Shown here in pieces: positions 1 through 9,315 of a stretch of 41,429 bases of DNA. Position numbers and translations under genes: made by a program. Within the stretch, counting starts at the first letter, position 1. The number at the start of each line of letters is the position of its first letter. This DNA is from a virus: IMG/VR virus record IMGVR_UViG_3300028840_001713, positions 1 to 41,429 of that record; one strand, written 5' to 3'. The notes under the pieces are model-generated. The model did not search any database and was not told the DNA's origin. It was given only the letters and a program-made list of their open reading frames with translations.

Positions 1-144
1 ATAGAGAGAAAAGAAAAAGATGGCAGCTTAAAGATGCACTTTAGGAGAAAAAGGGGTAAGTAATGGCTAATTTAACAGCCGGTGAGTTGCAAATATTAGT
101 TGATGTTCAAACAGGCGAGATTGACAAACTTAAAGCAAAATTAA
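1..144. repeat. Direct terminal repeat, left copy
   Basis: These 144 bases are identical to 41286-41429. The repeat spans the end of the second tail-chaperone frame and the first 27 codons of the tape-measure gene, and the genes read continuously across the join. It is therefore an overlap from opening a circular or circularly permuted assembly. It is too short and too badly placed (mid-gene) to be a typical biological terminal repeat. True unit length is about 41,285 bp. Confidence 0.95.
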
Positions 145-2162
145 ACGGCTTAGATAAACAAACAAAGAAAAATAATTTTTCTATCGGAAAACTAGCAGCT
201 TCTTTTGGTGTAGCAGATTTGGCGGTTAAAGTGGCAACTGCTGCAATAAGCAAAGCAGCACAAACAATAAAAAAAGGAATTAATCTTGCAAGGGATTTAG
301 AAGAAAGTAATAATAAATTACGTGTAACATTTAGGGGGATAGAGCAAGATGCTCTTAGAGCGAGAGATGCCCTTGTAAGCAGTTATGGTTTAAGCACAAA
401 TGAGGCAACCGAATTGCTAGGTGCTACGGGTGACTTATTAACAGGTTTTGGTTTTCAAAGAAAAGAAGCACTTAAATTATCAGAATCAGTTCAACAATTA
501 GCTGTTGATTTAGCGAGTTTTCAAAACTTAGAAGGTGGCGCACAAAGGGCAAGTGAAGCCCTTACAAAAGCCCTATTAGGTGAAACAGAATCAGCCAAAG
601 CACTTGGAATAGTAATACGCCAAAACACACCAGAGTTTAGAGAGCAAGTAGAAACACTTATGGAAACGCAAGGGGTGACAGAGCAAGTCGCAAAAGCACA
701 AGTAATTTACCAGCAAGCAGTTAGACAATCACAGAATGCCATAGGAGATTTTGATAGAACTTCGGACAGTTTAAGCAATCGGCAAAGAACATTAAAAGCA
801 GTACAGAATGATGTTGCAGCTAGTTTAGGAAGTGTATTTATCCCTCAATTAAGGGCGGGTACAGGTGCAGTTTTAGATATAACAACAGCCGTTAGAGATT
901 GGTTAAAAGAAGAAAAAAATTTAAAGGGTTTTCAAACAGCAATACAAACATTGTCTTTTGCTTTTTTTATTCTTCTAAAATCAATACAATTAAACTTTAA
1001 ATTAATGCTAGATTTTCTAAAATTATTTCCTCTAGGTGTCACAGCAGTAAAAGAACTTTTCCAAGCAATTTTAGATCCAAAGAAAAAAGTTTCGGATGTA
1101 TTCAAAGGGTTAGGTGATGATTTAGTTGATTTAGGAAAAAGCTATGTAGAATTTGGAAAAGAAATTGGTGATACATTTGCTGATACATTCTTAAGTAATA
1201 AAGAGGATATTTCCGATGCGCTTGGTGATATAGCTGGAGAGATTGAAACAAGTGGCGGTAAAGCCGCCCAGAAGTTTAAAAATATATTTGGTGAAGAAAT
1301 AGAAATGTCAGCACAAAGGACATTCGATAATATTTTAAGCGGCGTCAAAGATACATTTGGAGCTATAGGCGATATAGTTTCAGCAGTAGGCGACATTATA
1401 AGCAACCAAAATGAAACCGCTTTACAAGAGTTAGAACAAAGACATGAAATGGAAATAGAAGCTATTGATGAACGTTTAGCACGTGAAATTGAACTAATAG
1501 AAAATAATGGAATGACAAAACAAGAAGCCCGACAGTTAGAATTAGATCAAATAACACAAGCTTTACAAACAGAAACCGATGCAACAAAAAGAAAAGACTT
1601 AGAAGAAAAACAAAGTGCATTACAAAAAGAAATTGCAATAGCAAAACTTGAAGATGATGCACAAAAACAAAGAGAGAAGCTAGAAAAGAAAGCAGCGAAG
1701 AAAAAATACCAGTTAGAATTAAGTCAATTTCAAACAAAGAAAGGCACAGAAGCTGCTAACGCAGGGATTAACTTTGCTTCAGGTATTGTAGGATTATGGG
1801 GACAAGCTTTTCAAAACTTTCCGCCTCCAGTAGCAGCAGCAATAGCAGGTATTTTCTCAGGTATTTATACAGGTGTATTTGCCGCACAATTAGCAGCCAT
1901 ACTATCCAAAAGCCCACCACCACCGCCAAAGTTCGCGCAGGGGGGTATTGCGTCAGGACCATTTATCGCTGGGGAAGCTGGACAGGAGCTTATTGTACCT
2001 GAAGGCGCTTCTAGTCGATCACGTGTATATAATGCTAGAGACACAAAGACTTTAACGGATCAACCTGTAATGGTAAATGCTATGTTTATGATCGGTGATG
2101 AAGAAGTGCCAATAAATAGAGTTCTTATATCTAATAGGCAGAGAAATGGAGCGATAATATAA
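63..2162 (+). CDS. Tail tape measure protein
   Basis: This 699-residue protein sets tail length and is threaded through the tail tube. It has an N-terminal helical region with phage-tape-measure features, hydrophobic helices near residues 295-330, a long charged coiled coil at about 445-560, and an Ala/Gly/Pro-rich hydrophobic segment near 590-630. That segment is followed by the GEAGQELIVPEG-type motif common near the C-terminus of tape measures. The start overlaps the upstream chaperone stop (TAATG). It sits in the canonical place between tail chaperones and distal tail protein. At about 0.15 nm per residue the tail would be near 105 nm (inference). The first 82 bases recur at the right end of the window because the molecule is circular. 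Confidence 0.93.
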   Translation: MANLTAGELQILVDVQTGEIDKLKAKLNGLDKQTKKNNFSIGKLAASFGVADLAVKVATAAISKAAQTIKKGINLARDLEESNNKLRVTFRGIEQDALRARDALVSSYGLSTNEATELLGATGDLLTGFGFQRKEALKLSESVQQLAVDLASFQNLEGGAQRASEALTKALLGETESAKALGIVIRQNTPEFREQVETLMETQGVTEQVAKAQVIYQQAVRQSQNAIGDFDRTSDSLSNRQRTLKAVQNDVAASLGSVFIPQLRAGTGAVLDITTAVRDWLKEEKNLKGFQTAIQTLSFAFFILLKSIQLNFKLMLDFLKLFPLGVTAVKELFQAILDPKKKVSDVFKGLGDDLVDLGKSYVEFGKEIGDTFADTFLSNKEDISDALGDIAGEIETSGGKAAQKFKNIFGEEIEMSAQRTFDNILSGVKDTFGAIGDIVSAVGDIISNQNETALQELEQRHEMEIEAIDERLAREIELIENNGMTKQEARQLELDQITQALQTETDATKRKDLEEKQSALQKEIAIAKLEDDAQKQREKLEKKAAKKKYQLELSQFQTKKGTEAANAGINFASGIVGLWGQAFQNFPPPVAAAIAGIFSGIYTGVFAAQLAAILSKSPPPPPKFAQGGIASGPFIAGEAGQELIVPEGASSRSRVYNARDTKTLTDQPVMVNAMFMIGDEEVPINRVLISNRQRNGAII

Positions 2163-3139
2163 TGGCTAGATATTACATACAGGAAGGTGAGTCTACAAAT
2201 ATATTTTGGTTAGATGTAGTAAACAATGTAGATGTAGGACTCCCGACTAATGATTATAGATTAAGAAACACTCTAATGGATGGTGGGCAGATAAAAGGCG
2301 TTGGTGCTATGCAAGGCAGAGTATTTGAGTGTACTTATTTCTTTAAGCAAAATGATGATTATGAGAGAGAGTTATTTCTTGATTGGTTTTCACGCCCATT
2401 AATTACTACACTTTACCTTTATAAATATGTATACAAAAGAGTTAAATGCTCAATAACAAATGGTTCAACAATAGTAATATTAGGAAGCACTCAAGGCACT
2501 AATCAGCTTTCTACTGGAGATCCTATCTACGGTTTAGGGCTGTCTAGTGCCAGCAGTGCCGTTATAGATTCAATCAATAGCACTTACTTAGATATAAGCG
2601 TTGCGGCAACAGATACTTTAGTTAATACCCATTTACAAGCTGATACATTCCTTGGAAGAACAAAAGTTGTAACACAACCAGAAGGTGGCGAGGCATACGG
2701 AAATATAAGAATAAGTGATGATGTAAGTTTTAAAGCTATCTCTGGAAGTCCTTATTTTACTAGCACAACATTAAACACTTTTTCTACTCATACAACATCT
2801 AGTACAGAGTTTCAAACTACATTCACTCTTGATGGATTTAGAACCCCTTGCCAGTATGAAATGACGCCCAGTACAAATATGACAGTGTTTCAAGTAAAGA
2901 CCGCGGACGGGTATGGATTTAAGGCAAGTAAAACAAGCTTCCTTACAGGTGAAGTGGTAAACGTAGACACCACAGGAAGTGATTTAAAATGTACCGTTGA
3001 TGACAATGAGGTATTTAACGTATTTAGTGCAGAAAGCACACCTTTTTCATTAGAGAGGGGATCAAATACATTAAGTGTTATTGCACAAGAATCAACAGAT
3101 ACAGCTTTTAAAGTAAAATATTATGAAAGGCAACTATGA
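2162..3139 (+). CDS. Distal tail (Dit-like) protein
   Basis: This 325-residue protein is probably the hub ring joining the tail tube to the adhesion tip. The call rests on position directly after the tape measure, on size, and on the N-terminal pattern: a target-conversion region (residues 1-85) with a short FxxWFSRPL-like stretch, as in many phage tail-tip proteins. The middle (about 95-165) is Ser/Thr/Gly-rich and looks like an inserted accessory domain, after which the strand-rich core resumes. It starts on the base after the tape-measure stop overlap and ends overlapping the next gene by 4 bases (ATGA), so the tail genes are translationally coupled. The family identity is inferred from context. 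Confidence 0.7.
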   Translation: MARYYIQEGESTNIFWLDVVNNVDVGLPTNDYRLRNTLMDGGQIKGVGAMQGRVFECTYFFKQNDDYERELFLDWFSRPLITTLYLYKYVYKRVKCSITNGSTIVILGSTQGTNQLSTGDPIYGLGLSSASSAVIDSINSTYLDISVAATDTLVNTHLQADTFLGRTKVVTQPEGGEAYGNIRISDDVSFKAISGSPYFTSTTLNTFSTHTTSSTEFQTTFTLDGFRTPCQYEMTPSTNMTVFQVKTADGYGFKASKTSFLTGEVVNVDTTGSDLKCTVDDNEVFNVFSAESTPFSLERGSNTLSVIAQESTDTAFKVKYYERQL

Positions 3140-4770
3140 TATATAATTTTAGTCAAAACACATTAGATGAACGTCCGATAGCACAAACAGAAGAAAGTTC
3201 TAATCCAATAAGTTATTTTCCTTATAGAGTAGAAATCGAAGGTGTAAAAACATATCATATCAATGGATTTAATTGCCCTTTAAGGCAAGCAAAATATACA
3301 GTAACACGTTCGGGGATGGGAAAAGCAAATTTCGATTTTGCTATTATGGACGCCCCTATAGTATCAAGAGATAAAATAAATATATATAGAAACGGTAAAA
3401 TAGTTTACCAAGGATTAGTTGATGGCATTCCAGATAAAGCGGGCGGAAAAGTTACTACAAGCCCTTTTTTAAATGAACTTCAAAATAAAACATATAATTT
3501 TAATTATTCAACAGGTGCAACTTATGAGGAGATTTTAGAAGATATTATATTAGAAAAAGATCAAGATACAGGGGTATTTTGGAATGCAACATTAGTTGAT
3601 ACAGGGTCCACTTTTGTTTTCACAGGCGAATATAAATACGATTCTGTAAAAAAAATAATAAAAGATATTCAAGATCAATTAGAAAATAGATATCTAGGCA
3701 TTGATCATAATAATTTTTTCTATGTAAAAGCATTCAGTACGACTGTTACCACTACATTATATGCTGATGATAACTCTGGTTATGAAGGTGTTAAAGTCAC
3801 CGTTGATGATAAAGCGGTTAAAGCGACTAGATCACAAGTTTATCAAGAGTCTACAACAGCAGGGCAAAAGGTGCGTTTGGGTAGTGTAGGATATTCAACA
3901 AGTTCTACAGATTACCCCACGTTAGCAATAGAAAATCAGGTTGGCGTAATTGAAAATAAAGAAACTGTTTACAAGGGGTTAAGTTCATCCGATGGGCTTA
4001 ATTTTGCATATCAGAAATTAGTAAAAGATGCTGTAATAAAAACAAAAATAGATATAAAGAATGTAGATTATGACAGATACCCTTTAGAAATAGGTGAGAG
4101 AATAAAAATATATAAAGAAGAAGATTTACTTTGGCACACTATAATAGATTGCGAAAGTACCGCTAACTGGACAGCAGGCGATTTATCAACAATAGCAAAA
4201 GTCGGTACTTATTCAATGAATTTTACAAGCACTTACATTGATTATAATTATGCTGAATATAAACGTTGGAAAGGTATTGAAAGATTAGGATTTTATATTA
4301 GAAGTGATAAAGTAGGCTCTTTTGTAAATGTATACTTGGGAGATTCGACAGGTGAACAGGCTGCCATCGGTGGCTTAGGATTGGGTGCTTTAGGCGTGGG
4401 CGCTTTAAGTGAGGGTGATACCTCCGCGACACTAACGACAACTAATATAGAGATCGGATCAAGTGTTTTTTATTCAGTGGATATAAAGGGAGTCAATCAA
4501 TGGCAATGGGTTGATATACCAACTACATACGACAATTTTTCAATAATAAGATTTGAAAGTAATGATACTTCGGCAGATGTGAGAGTTGATGAGATACAAT
4601 TATATTCATTATTCAGACAAAGCTATGAAGCAAATGTAATTCAAATGGATTTTGATTTATCATCAAGTTATGTAAATGTCAAAGCCGGAGAGTTTCAAGA
4701 GTTTGCAGATGATGATTTTAATATATTAAAAAATGAAGTTGAAGCACTAAAAGCAACACAGGAGATATAA
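3136..4770 (+). CDS. Tail hub / tail-associated (Tal-like) protein
   Basis: This 544-residue tail-tip structural protein is likely the baseplate hub. The N-terminal half (about 30-240) has the alternating beta pattern of gp27/Tal-type hubs, including a motif near 75-95 where a ligand position is described as 'KINIYRNGKIVYQGLVDG'. Residues around 335-500 form a separate Gly/Ser-rich beta domain resembling a carbohydrate-binding jelly roll. No peptidase motif is visible. The start overlaps the upstream stop by 4 bases, and the next gene begins 2 bases after this stop. The hub call is based on order and fold pattern, not on a recognised catalytic motif. Confidence 0.6.
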   Translation: MIYNFSQNTLDERPIAQTEESSNPISYFPYRVEIEGVKTYHINGFNCPLRQAKYTVTRSGMGKANFDFAIMDAPIVSRDKINIYRNGKIVYQGLVDGIPDKAGGKVTTSPFLNELQNKTYNFNYSTGATYEEILEDIILEKDQDTGVFWNATLVDTGSTFVFTGEYKYDSVKKIIKDIQDQLENRYLGIDHNNFFYVKAFSTTVTTTLYADDNSGYEGVKVTVDDKAVKATRSQVYQESTTAGQKVRLGSVGYSTSSTDYPTLAIENQVGVIENKETVYKGLSSSDGLNFAYQKLVKDAVIKTKIDIKNVDYDRYPLEIGERIKIYKEEDLLWHTIIDCESTANWTAGDLSTIAKVGTYSMNFTSTYIDYNYAEYKRWKGIERLGFYIRSDKVGSFVNVYLGDSTGEQAAIGGLGLGALGVGALSEGDTSATLTTTNIEIGSSVFYSVDIKGVNQWQWVDIPTTYDNFSIIRFESNDTSADVRVDEIQLYSLFRQSYEANVIQMDFDLSSSYVNVKAGEFQEFADDDFNILKNEVEALKATQEI

Positions 4771-4771
4771 T

Positions 4772-6127
4772 ATGAGTTTTAGAGATAGCGCAAGAAACCC
4801 GTTTACAAATGATATTGACAGACTTTATAATTTAAGGTCAGAAAGTAAGGGGGGAAGTACAACAAATATAATTGGTGTGAATGACATAACAATACCAGCA
4901 AGCCCAAATTATCCTAGTACAGATTCAGGAGCAAGCACATCTTATATTGTATACTTGGATTATGAAATATACAGAACATCAACTAATTCAACATATTTTG
5001 AAGTAAGAAACGAAACACAAGGTGTAGATTTGACAATAGTTGATGCTGAAGTTGCTTTAAGTAACTATACATGTAAGTTTAACCCGACTAACACCAACGT
5101 ACGTAACGCAATAGAATTTCATGTAGGCTCTACCTCAAATGTAGCAGGGGACACCATAAGCTATAAAGCACAATCGGCTGGGGGTCTTTTAAATGCTGCT
5201 ACACTTAATAGTTTAGTAAAAGGTGTTTCAAGTGTCGTTATAGCTTCAACTATTACCTCAAATTATGGTCAAATAAATGCCGATATAATAGTAAAAAGCA
5301 CAGAAGATGTAGGCGCGGTTTTAAGTACAAATATTGTAGACCTAAATGCGAATGGTGGCGGAGAAATTATCATGCTAGAAGGAATTTATAACGCGCTATC
5401 AACTTCGATTGGATTATTAGACAATGTAAATATAAGGGGTGTTGGATGGGCTACTAAAATAAAAGTTTCATCATCTTCTGTAATTCCTTTATTTTCTAAT
5501 GCTTCAACATTGGTGCAATGTAAATTATCTGATTTAGAAATTGACGGACAAAAAAGCTCTTTTGTATCTGCAATGGATTGTATATTATTAGAAACATCTT
5601 CAAATGTCACATTTGATAATCTATATATACATGATTTTGTTAGTGACGGAATAGAGCTTGATAGTACGAGTTTCAATTTAAAAATTAATAATTGTTATAT
5701 AGATAATTGTGCTGATGCAATAAGCATAGACCAAGACTCGTCAGGTGTCATGATAACTAATAACACGCTTATAAATGGTACAAATGGAATAGCAACTGAT
5801 ACTAGACAATATGGACTAAAAATAGATGGAAATACAATTAAAAATAATACCTCTAGGGGTGTTTTTTTAAGAGACGCTTTTGGAGCAAGAGTAACAAATA
5901 ACACTATTACAGGTAATTCAAGCGCTGGGATATATGTATTTAATTCTACAAGTTGCATAATAGCAAATAATTTTTGTTATAATAATGAGTCCGGTAGTAC
6001 ATCACAGATATTATTAGATACTTCTAATTTAAATATTGTAGGTTTTAATATGACATCAACAACGTCAACAATAAACACAAATATTGATGATAAAGGAGCA
6101 AACAACCAAAAAGTCGCAAACATATAA
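4772..6127 (+). CDS. Right-handed beta-helix tail spike, possible depolymerase
   Basis: This 451-residue protein is probably a receptor-binding spike. From about residue 200 to 430 it has repeated short rungs of the parallel beta-helix (PbH1/NosD-like) type, with recurring NNTI and NNT/ITGN elements spaced about 22-25 residues apart. The N-terminal 130 residues look like a separate beta domain that could attach the spike to the hub. Such proteins often bind or cleave host polysaccharide, but I cannot name catalytic residues, so depolymerase activity is inference. It has its own RBS-like AGGAG (about 4761) before the ATG. The glycan cassette elsewhere in the genome makes a sugar-directed spike plausible. 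Confidence 0.75.
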   Translation: MSFRDSARNPFTNDIDRLYNLRSESKGGSTTNIIGVNDITIPASPNYPSTDSGASTSYIVYLDYEIYRTSTNSTYFEVRNETQGVDLTIVDAEVALSNYTCKFNPTNTNVRNAIEFHVGSTSNVAGDTISYKAQSAGGLLNAATLNSLVKGVSSVVIASTITSNYGQINADIIVKSTEDVGAVLSTNIVDLNANGGGEIIMLEGIYNALSTSIGLLDNVNIRGVGWATKIKVSSSSVIPLFSNASTLVQCKLSDLEIDGQKSSFVSAMDCILLETSSNVTFDNLYIHDFVSDGIELDSTSFNLKINNCYIDNCADAISIDQDSSGVMITNNTLINGTNGIATDTRQYGLKIDGNTIKNNTSRGVFLRDAFGARVTNNTITGNSSAGIYVFNSTSCIIANNFCYNNESGSTSQILLDTSNLNIVGFNMTSTTSTINTNIDDKGANNQKVANI

Positions 6128-6138
6128 GGAGTAAACAA

Positions 6139-7497
6139 ATGGTAAGTTTAGGAAAATATTTAGGGTATGATTACAACTGGTCTTTAGCACATCAAGCAGC
6201 ACACCAGCCATTATTATACATAAATGAAAATATAAAAGTTTCTCATAATTCAACAGATGGTACACACCCCCCAGTAGTAGAAGCAAATACAATGTTTTAT
6301 AAAGTTAAAGAAACAAGTGTAACAGTAGATTCTAATAGTACTGATAATAATGTATATCCAGCGAGTACCACAGTAACAAATTACGATCATGAGGCGGTTT
6401 TTTTGCCAACAGCTTTTACGGTAGATTGGGATTCTACCTCATGTAGTTCTACTGGTGCAGCAGGGACTTACTATACAATTTGTACAGGTGCGGAGGATGT
6501 TTCTAGCACTTCAATTGGCTTTGGAATAATTCAACATACAACCGCGGTTACTTCATTTAGTTTTGATGAGTCAAAAGGCGGCTGGTATGATAGCAACGGT
6601 AATAAATTACTTGCTAGATTTAATTCTACAGGCGGAACAGTGGATCAATTAACTGTATTCTATTCTAAAACAAAAGATAGGGGTTTCTATGCTTCTAAGG
6701 GTTTATATTTTAGCTCAACAGGTGTATATTTAAGCAAAGGACAATTTGATTTAAATGGAAAAACAGTTGAATTTAAAGATGATATTAGAATACAAGATAC
6801 ATCAACACTCATGAATAATTTATGGTTTATTGCGTATATAGATGAAAATGATGGTACTGTAAACTGGACAAATTCAACTAATGCTTCATGGGATAATTAT
6901 ACACCGAGCGGTAATCAATTAGCCTTAATGGCAGTATTTAATGAAGAAAGAAATTATTGTTATGATACAATCGTAACAGATAACGCTCGTTTTATTGCAA
7001 CTGCTTATATGGGTAATTCCTCTGGAACTGATGGAGAGTATGTGTTTAATCTTAAGCAGAAGCCAAAAACAAAAGTATATTGTTACAATAACACTGCGCA
7101 GGGAATAGAAAACAACACAATAACAAGAGTAAACTTTGATGCAATAGAGTATGATCTATTAAGTGAAATAACCACAGGGGCTTCAACATGGGTATGGAGA
7201 GCAACAGACACTAAAAATATTATATTCAATGGAAGAGCATGGACATTATCTTTATCAGGGGCATCATCTAGTGAATATATGAGTGCATACATTCATAAAA
7301 ATGAAAATTCTACAAGATATGAAAATAGTATGGAGCAAACTGTTGGAACTGTTACAAGATCAATATTTCAAGCCGACGCGGTGTTAAATGCTGCAAAAGA
7401 TGTTACTTATGATATGAGAATATATGCAAATACAGGTTCAAGTTTTACATTGCATGTAGGAGAAAGAGATAGTAGTATTAGAATAACAGAGGTGTAA
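6139..7497 (+). CDS. Tail fibre / receptor-binding protein
   Basis: This 452-residue protein is rich in Ser, Thr, Asn, Gly and aromatic residues and is predicted to be almost all beta strand, as in tail fibres. No collagen-like repeats or known enzyme motif are seen. The C-terminal 110 residues look like a compact beta domain, suitable for a tip. AAGGAG lies 8 bases before the ATG. It lies between the beta-helix spike and the lysis cassette, the usual place for the last adsorption gene. Function is inferred from position and composition. Confidence 0.6.
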   Translation: MVSLGKYLGYDYNWSLAHQAAHQPLLYINENIKVSHNSTDGTHPPVVEANTMFYKVKETSVTVDSNSTDNNVYPASTTVTNYDHEAVFLPTAFTVDWDSTSCSSTGAAGTYYTICTGAEDVSSTSIGFGIIQHTTAVTSFSFDESKGGWYDSNGNKLLARFNSTGGTVDQLTVFYSKTKDRGFYASKGLYFSSTGVYLSKGQFDLNGKTVEFKDDIRIQDTSTLMNNLWFIAYIDENDGTVNWTNSTNASWDNYTPSGNQLALMAVFNEERNYCYDTIVTDNARFIATAYMGNSSGTDGEYVFNLKQKPKTKVYCYNNTAQGIENNTITRVNFDAIEYDLLSEITTGASTWVWRATDTKNIIFNGRAWTLSLSGASSSEYMSAYIHKNENSTRYENSMEQTVGTVTRSIFQADAVLNAAKDVTYDMRIYANTGSSFTLHVGERDSSIRITEV

Positions 7498-7498
7498 A

Positions 7499-7705
7499 AT
7501 GAGTGACTTTGATTATCAGGATTATGTAAAAGAAAAGTTAGAAAGTGTAGAAAGTAAAATAGATAGATTATTTAGTAAATTTGATAAAGTAAAAGATGAA
7601 ACCATTAAAAATAGTGTAAATATAAAAGGTCTTTGGGCTGCTGTTGGGGCACTACCTGTTGTAGTTACAGTAGTCTTAACGATAATTTTTAAACTATGGA
7701 AATAA
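7499..7705 (+). CDS. XhlA-like hemolysin/holin-associated membrane protein
   Basis: This 68-residue protein has a charged N-terminal helix (about 1-45) with heptad-like Leu/Ile/Val spacing, then a single transmembrane segment at about 46-66 ending in FKLWK. That layout matches XhlA-type phage proteins, which act with holins at the inner membrane. It is the first gene of the lysis cassette, starts next to the fibre stop, and is followed by the transglutaminase-like gene, M23 endolysin and spanins. The family match is by architecture and location; sequence identity was not tested. Confidence 0.65.
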   Translation: MSDFDYQDYVKEKLESVESKIDRLFSKFDKVKDETIKNSVNIKGLWAAVGALPVVVTVVLTIIFKLWK

Positions 7706-7707
7706 TT

Positions 7708-8196
7708 ATGTGGAAATTATGGGTAAGAATAAAATGGATAATAGGACGTTTAATGGGGTGGATTGGCACTTTAGAGAGTGAAATCAAACTAATTAAACAA
7801 TATAAATTATCAGAATTACATTTACATTCTACAGCTATGTATAAACCGGATAAGCTTTTAGGTATGCCATTTGATTATCAATTTGATGCTGTCAGGACAC
7901 TAAACAAAGGCGGTGATTGTAACTCACTACATAGATGTTATCAAGTATATTACTATAACAAAGGTTATAGATCGTATTTAGTAACCTATATTGCAGAGCC
8001 TTTTAAAATGTCACATGGTTTTTGTGTATATAGATACCATAATTTATGGGTAGCTGTTAATTATGATGTAGAAACACATCATACATGTCTTACCGAAGCT
8101 ATTGAACACGTGGCAAGCCTTTACCAGTCAACCCCTATAACATACGTTATACAAGATATTAAATGGAGGGTTACAAATGTCAGAGATATTAAATAG
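7708..8196 (+). CDS. Transglutaminase-like cysteine protease-fold protein
   Basis: From the ATG at 7708 (GGA seven bases upstream) the protein has 162 residues. A longer start at 7696 lies inside the previous gene and has no RBS. An amphipathic Trp-rich N-terminus (1-25) could associate with membrane. It then shows a possible papain/transglutaminase triad: Cys71 in GGDCNSLH, His103 in MSHGF, and Asn118 or Asp120 in VNYD. These are spaced as in transglutaminase-like or BTLCP-type cysteine peptidases. Its position between an XhlA-like gene and an M23 peptidase suggests peptidoglycan or envelope cleavage during lysis, but the substrate is unknown. It overlaps the next gene by 20 bases. Confidence 0.6.
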   Translation: MWKLWVRIKWIIGRLMGWIGTLESEIKLIKQYKLSELHLHSTAMYKPDKLLGMPFDYQFDAVRTLNKGGDCNSLHRCYQVYYYNKGYRSYLVTYIAEPFKMSHGFCVYRYHNLWVAVNYDVETHHTCLTEAIEHVASLYQSTPITYVIQDIKWRVTNVRDIK

Positions 8197-8659
8197 ATAT
8201 AGAATAACAAGTCCTTTTGGATGGCGCGACAGCCCTTTTGACAGTCAAAAAAAAGAGTTTCACACAGGCATTGACCTTGCAGACGGCAATCATGAGTTGT
8301 TGTGTTTTATAAGCGGACTTTGTCGCCGTTCACGTATAGGGAACTTTGGCGAGGGTAATTATATACAAATAGTAAGTGAAATTGCAGGGGTAAACTATTA
8401 CACAAATTATTTTCATTGCGAGGAAACTTGGGTTAATGAAGGAAACGCAATACAAAGATATGATAGTATTGGTATAATGGGAAATACAGGTTACAGTACA
8501 GGAACGCACTTACATTTTGAAGTTTTTACGATGTCACCAAACATAAATGATACTGTTAGATATTTCATGAGAAATGGGCGTTATAAAATAATTGGTAAGC
8601 GAATGTTTTTTGATCCAAAAAGGTTTTTATACGCTTATGAACTAAGAGAAAATTTATGA
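8177..8659 (+). CDS. M23-family peptidase, endolysin
   Basis: This 160-residue protein is a zinc endopeptidase of the LytM/lysostaphin (M23) type that cuts peptidoglycan cross-links. Zinc and catalytic residues are visible: H29 and D33 in HTGIDLA, H80 in NYFH, and H111/H113 in STGTHLHFE. The domain fills the whole chain, with no cell-wall-binding domain or signal peptide, so export would need the holin. GGAGG lies 7 bases before the ATG. It overlaps both neighbours in the lysis cassette. This is the best endolysin candidate in the genome. Confidence 0.9.
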   Translation: MSEILNRYRITSPFGWRDSPFDSQKKEFHTGIDLADGNHELLCFISGLCRRSRIGNFGEGNYIQIVSEIAGVNYYTNYFHCEETWVNEGNAIQRYDSIGIMGNTGYSTGTHLHFEVFTMSPNINDTVRYFMRNGRYKIIGKRMFFDPKRFLYAYELRENL

Positions 8660-8844
8660 CACAAGGAAAAATAATTGGATTAATAGCTTTTATACTTATG
8701 GAAATAATAATAATATTCTTTTCCGTATGGATATTTATAAGGAATGATTTAAGTTATATTAACGCAATTATAGCAAGCCAAACAGGAGTATTGACTATTG
8801 TCTGGGGAGCGAAAGCAAGCAGTAATTTCAGGAGGGATAAATGA
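8656..8844 (+). CDS. Small two-segment membrane protein, holin candidate
   Basis: This 62-residue protein has a hydrophobic segment at about 6-28, a short polar loop, a weaker hydrophobic segment at about 37-52, and a basic C-terminus (NFRRDK). Two short membrane helices with a positive tail fit a class II holin. It begins in a 4-base overlap with the endolysin and ends overlapping the inner-membrane spanin. No diagnostic holin motif exists at this length, so the call rests on topology and on the lysis-cassette context. Confidence 0.6.
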   Translation: MTQGKIIGLIAFILMEIIIIFFSVWIFIRNDLSYINAIIASQTGVLTIVWGAKASSNFRRDK

Positions 8845-9143
8845 ATTATATTAGTTGGATAGTAAGAGGATTATTTATACTTTTGCTATGTGTTTTATTA
8901 GTTGTAATAAGCGTGCAGACTTGCAGAATAAACAGATTGAAGATGAACCATACTACATTATTAAACAACGAAAAGAGTTATACAAAAACAAGAATAGAAA
9001 ATGAAAAGAAATATTATAAAGAGAAAGAGAAAATATTGATTGCAAGAAAAAAAGCTGAAAAGCTTAAACAGGAGGGAGAATATGAAAAAATACATAAGCC
9101 TTTTGTTAATGCTATTATTGATTATTATAAGCTGTCAGAGTAG
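8841..9143 (+). CDS. Inner-membrane spanin (Rz-like)
   Basis: This 100-residue protein has one N-terminal transmembrane segment (about 7-27) followed by a long Lys/Glu-rich coiled coil (about 30-85). This is the layout of i-spanins, which span the periplasm and fuse the membranes in the last step of lysis of diderm hosts. GGAGG precedes the ATG. The lipoprotein gene at 9082 is nested in another frame within its 3' end, the classic overlapping Rz/Rz1 arrangement. The topology and overlap together make the assignment strong. Confidence 0.8.
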   Translation: MNYISWIVRGLFILLLCVLLVVISVQTCRINRLKMNHTTLLNNEKSYTKTRIENEKKYYKEKEKILIARKKAEKLKQEGEYEKIHKPFVNAIIDYYKLSE

Positions 9144-9315
9144 TCCGGTAGTGATGGAGGAATATCCAACTTTAAAAGATATCCCCCCTGATATATCACT
9201 AACCGAATTCTTGGAGAGAATGACAACATATCACAATGATACACAAAGATATTATGCTGACCTTCTTAATGAGCTAAAAAGAGCTAAAGTAAAATTTAAA
9301 ATAATTGATCCTTAG
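9082..9315 (+). CDS. Outer-membrane spanin lipoprotein (Rz1-like)
   Basis: The chosen start is ATG 9082, with GGAGGGAGA just upstream. It gives 77 residues: a signal peptide MKKYISLLLMLLLIIIS followed by the lipobox cysteine (C18), then a Pro-containing periplasmic region. This fits an o-spanin, lipid-anchored in the outer membrane and partnering the i-spanin encoded in the overlapping frame. About 62 bases overlap the i-spanin gene. The last 20 bases overlap tail-to-tail with the secreted-protein gene on the minus strand. Its presence points to a host with an outer membrane. Confidence 0.8.
   Translation: MKKYISLLLMLLLIIISCQSSPVVMEEYPTLKDIPPDISLTEFLERMTTYHNDTQRYYADLLNELKRAKVKFKIIDP

Noticed and set aside
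1142-1962. Antisense open frames inside the tape-measure gene
   Set aside because: They mirror the coding strand, are low complexity and hydrophobic, and have no RBS or independent support.
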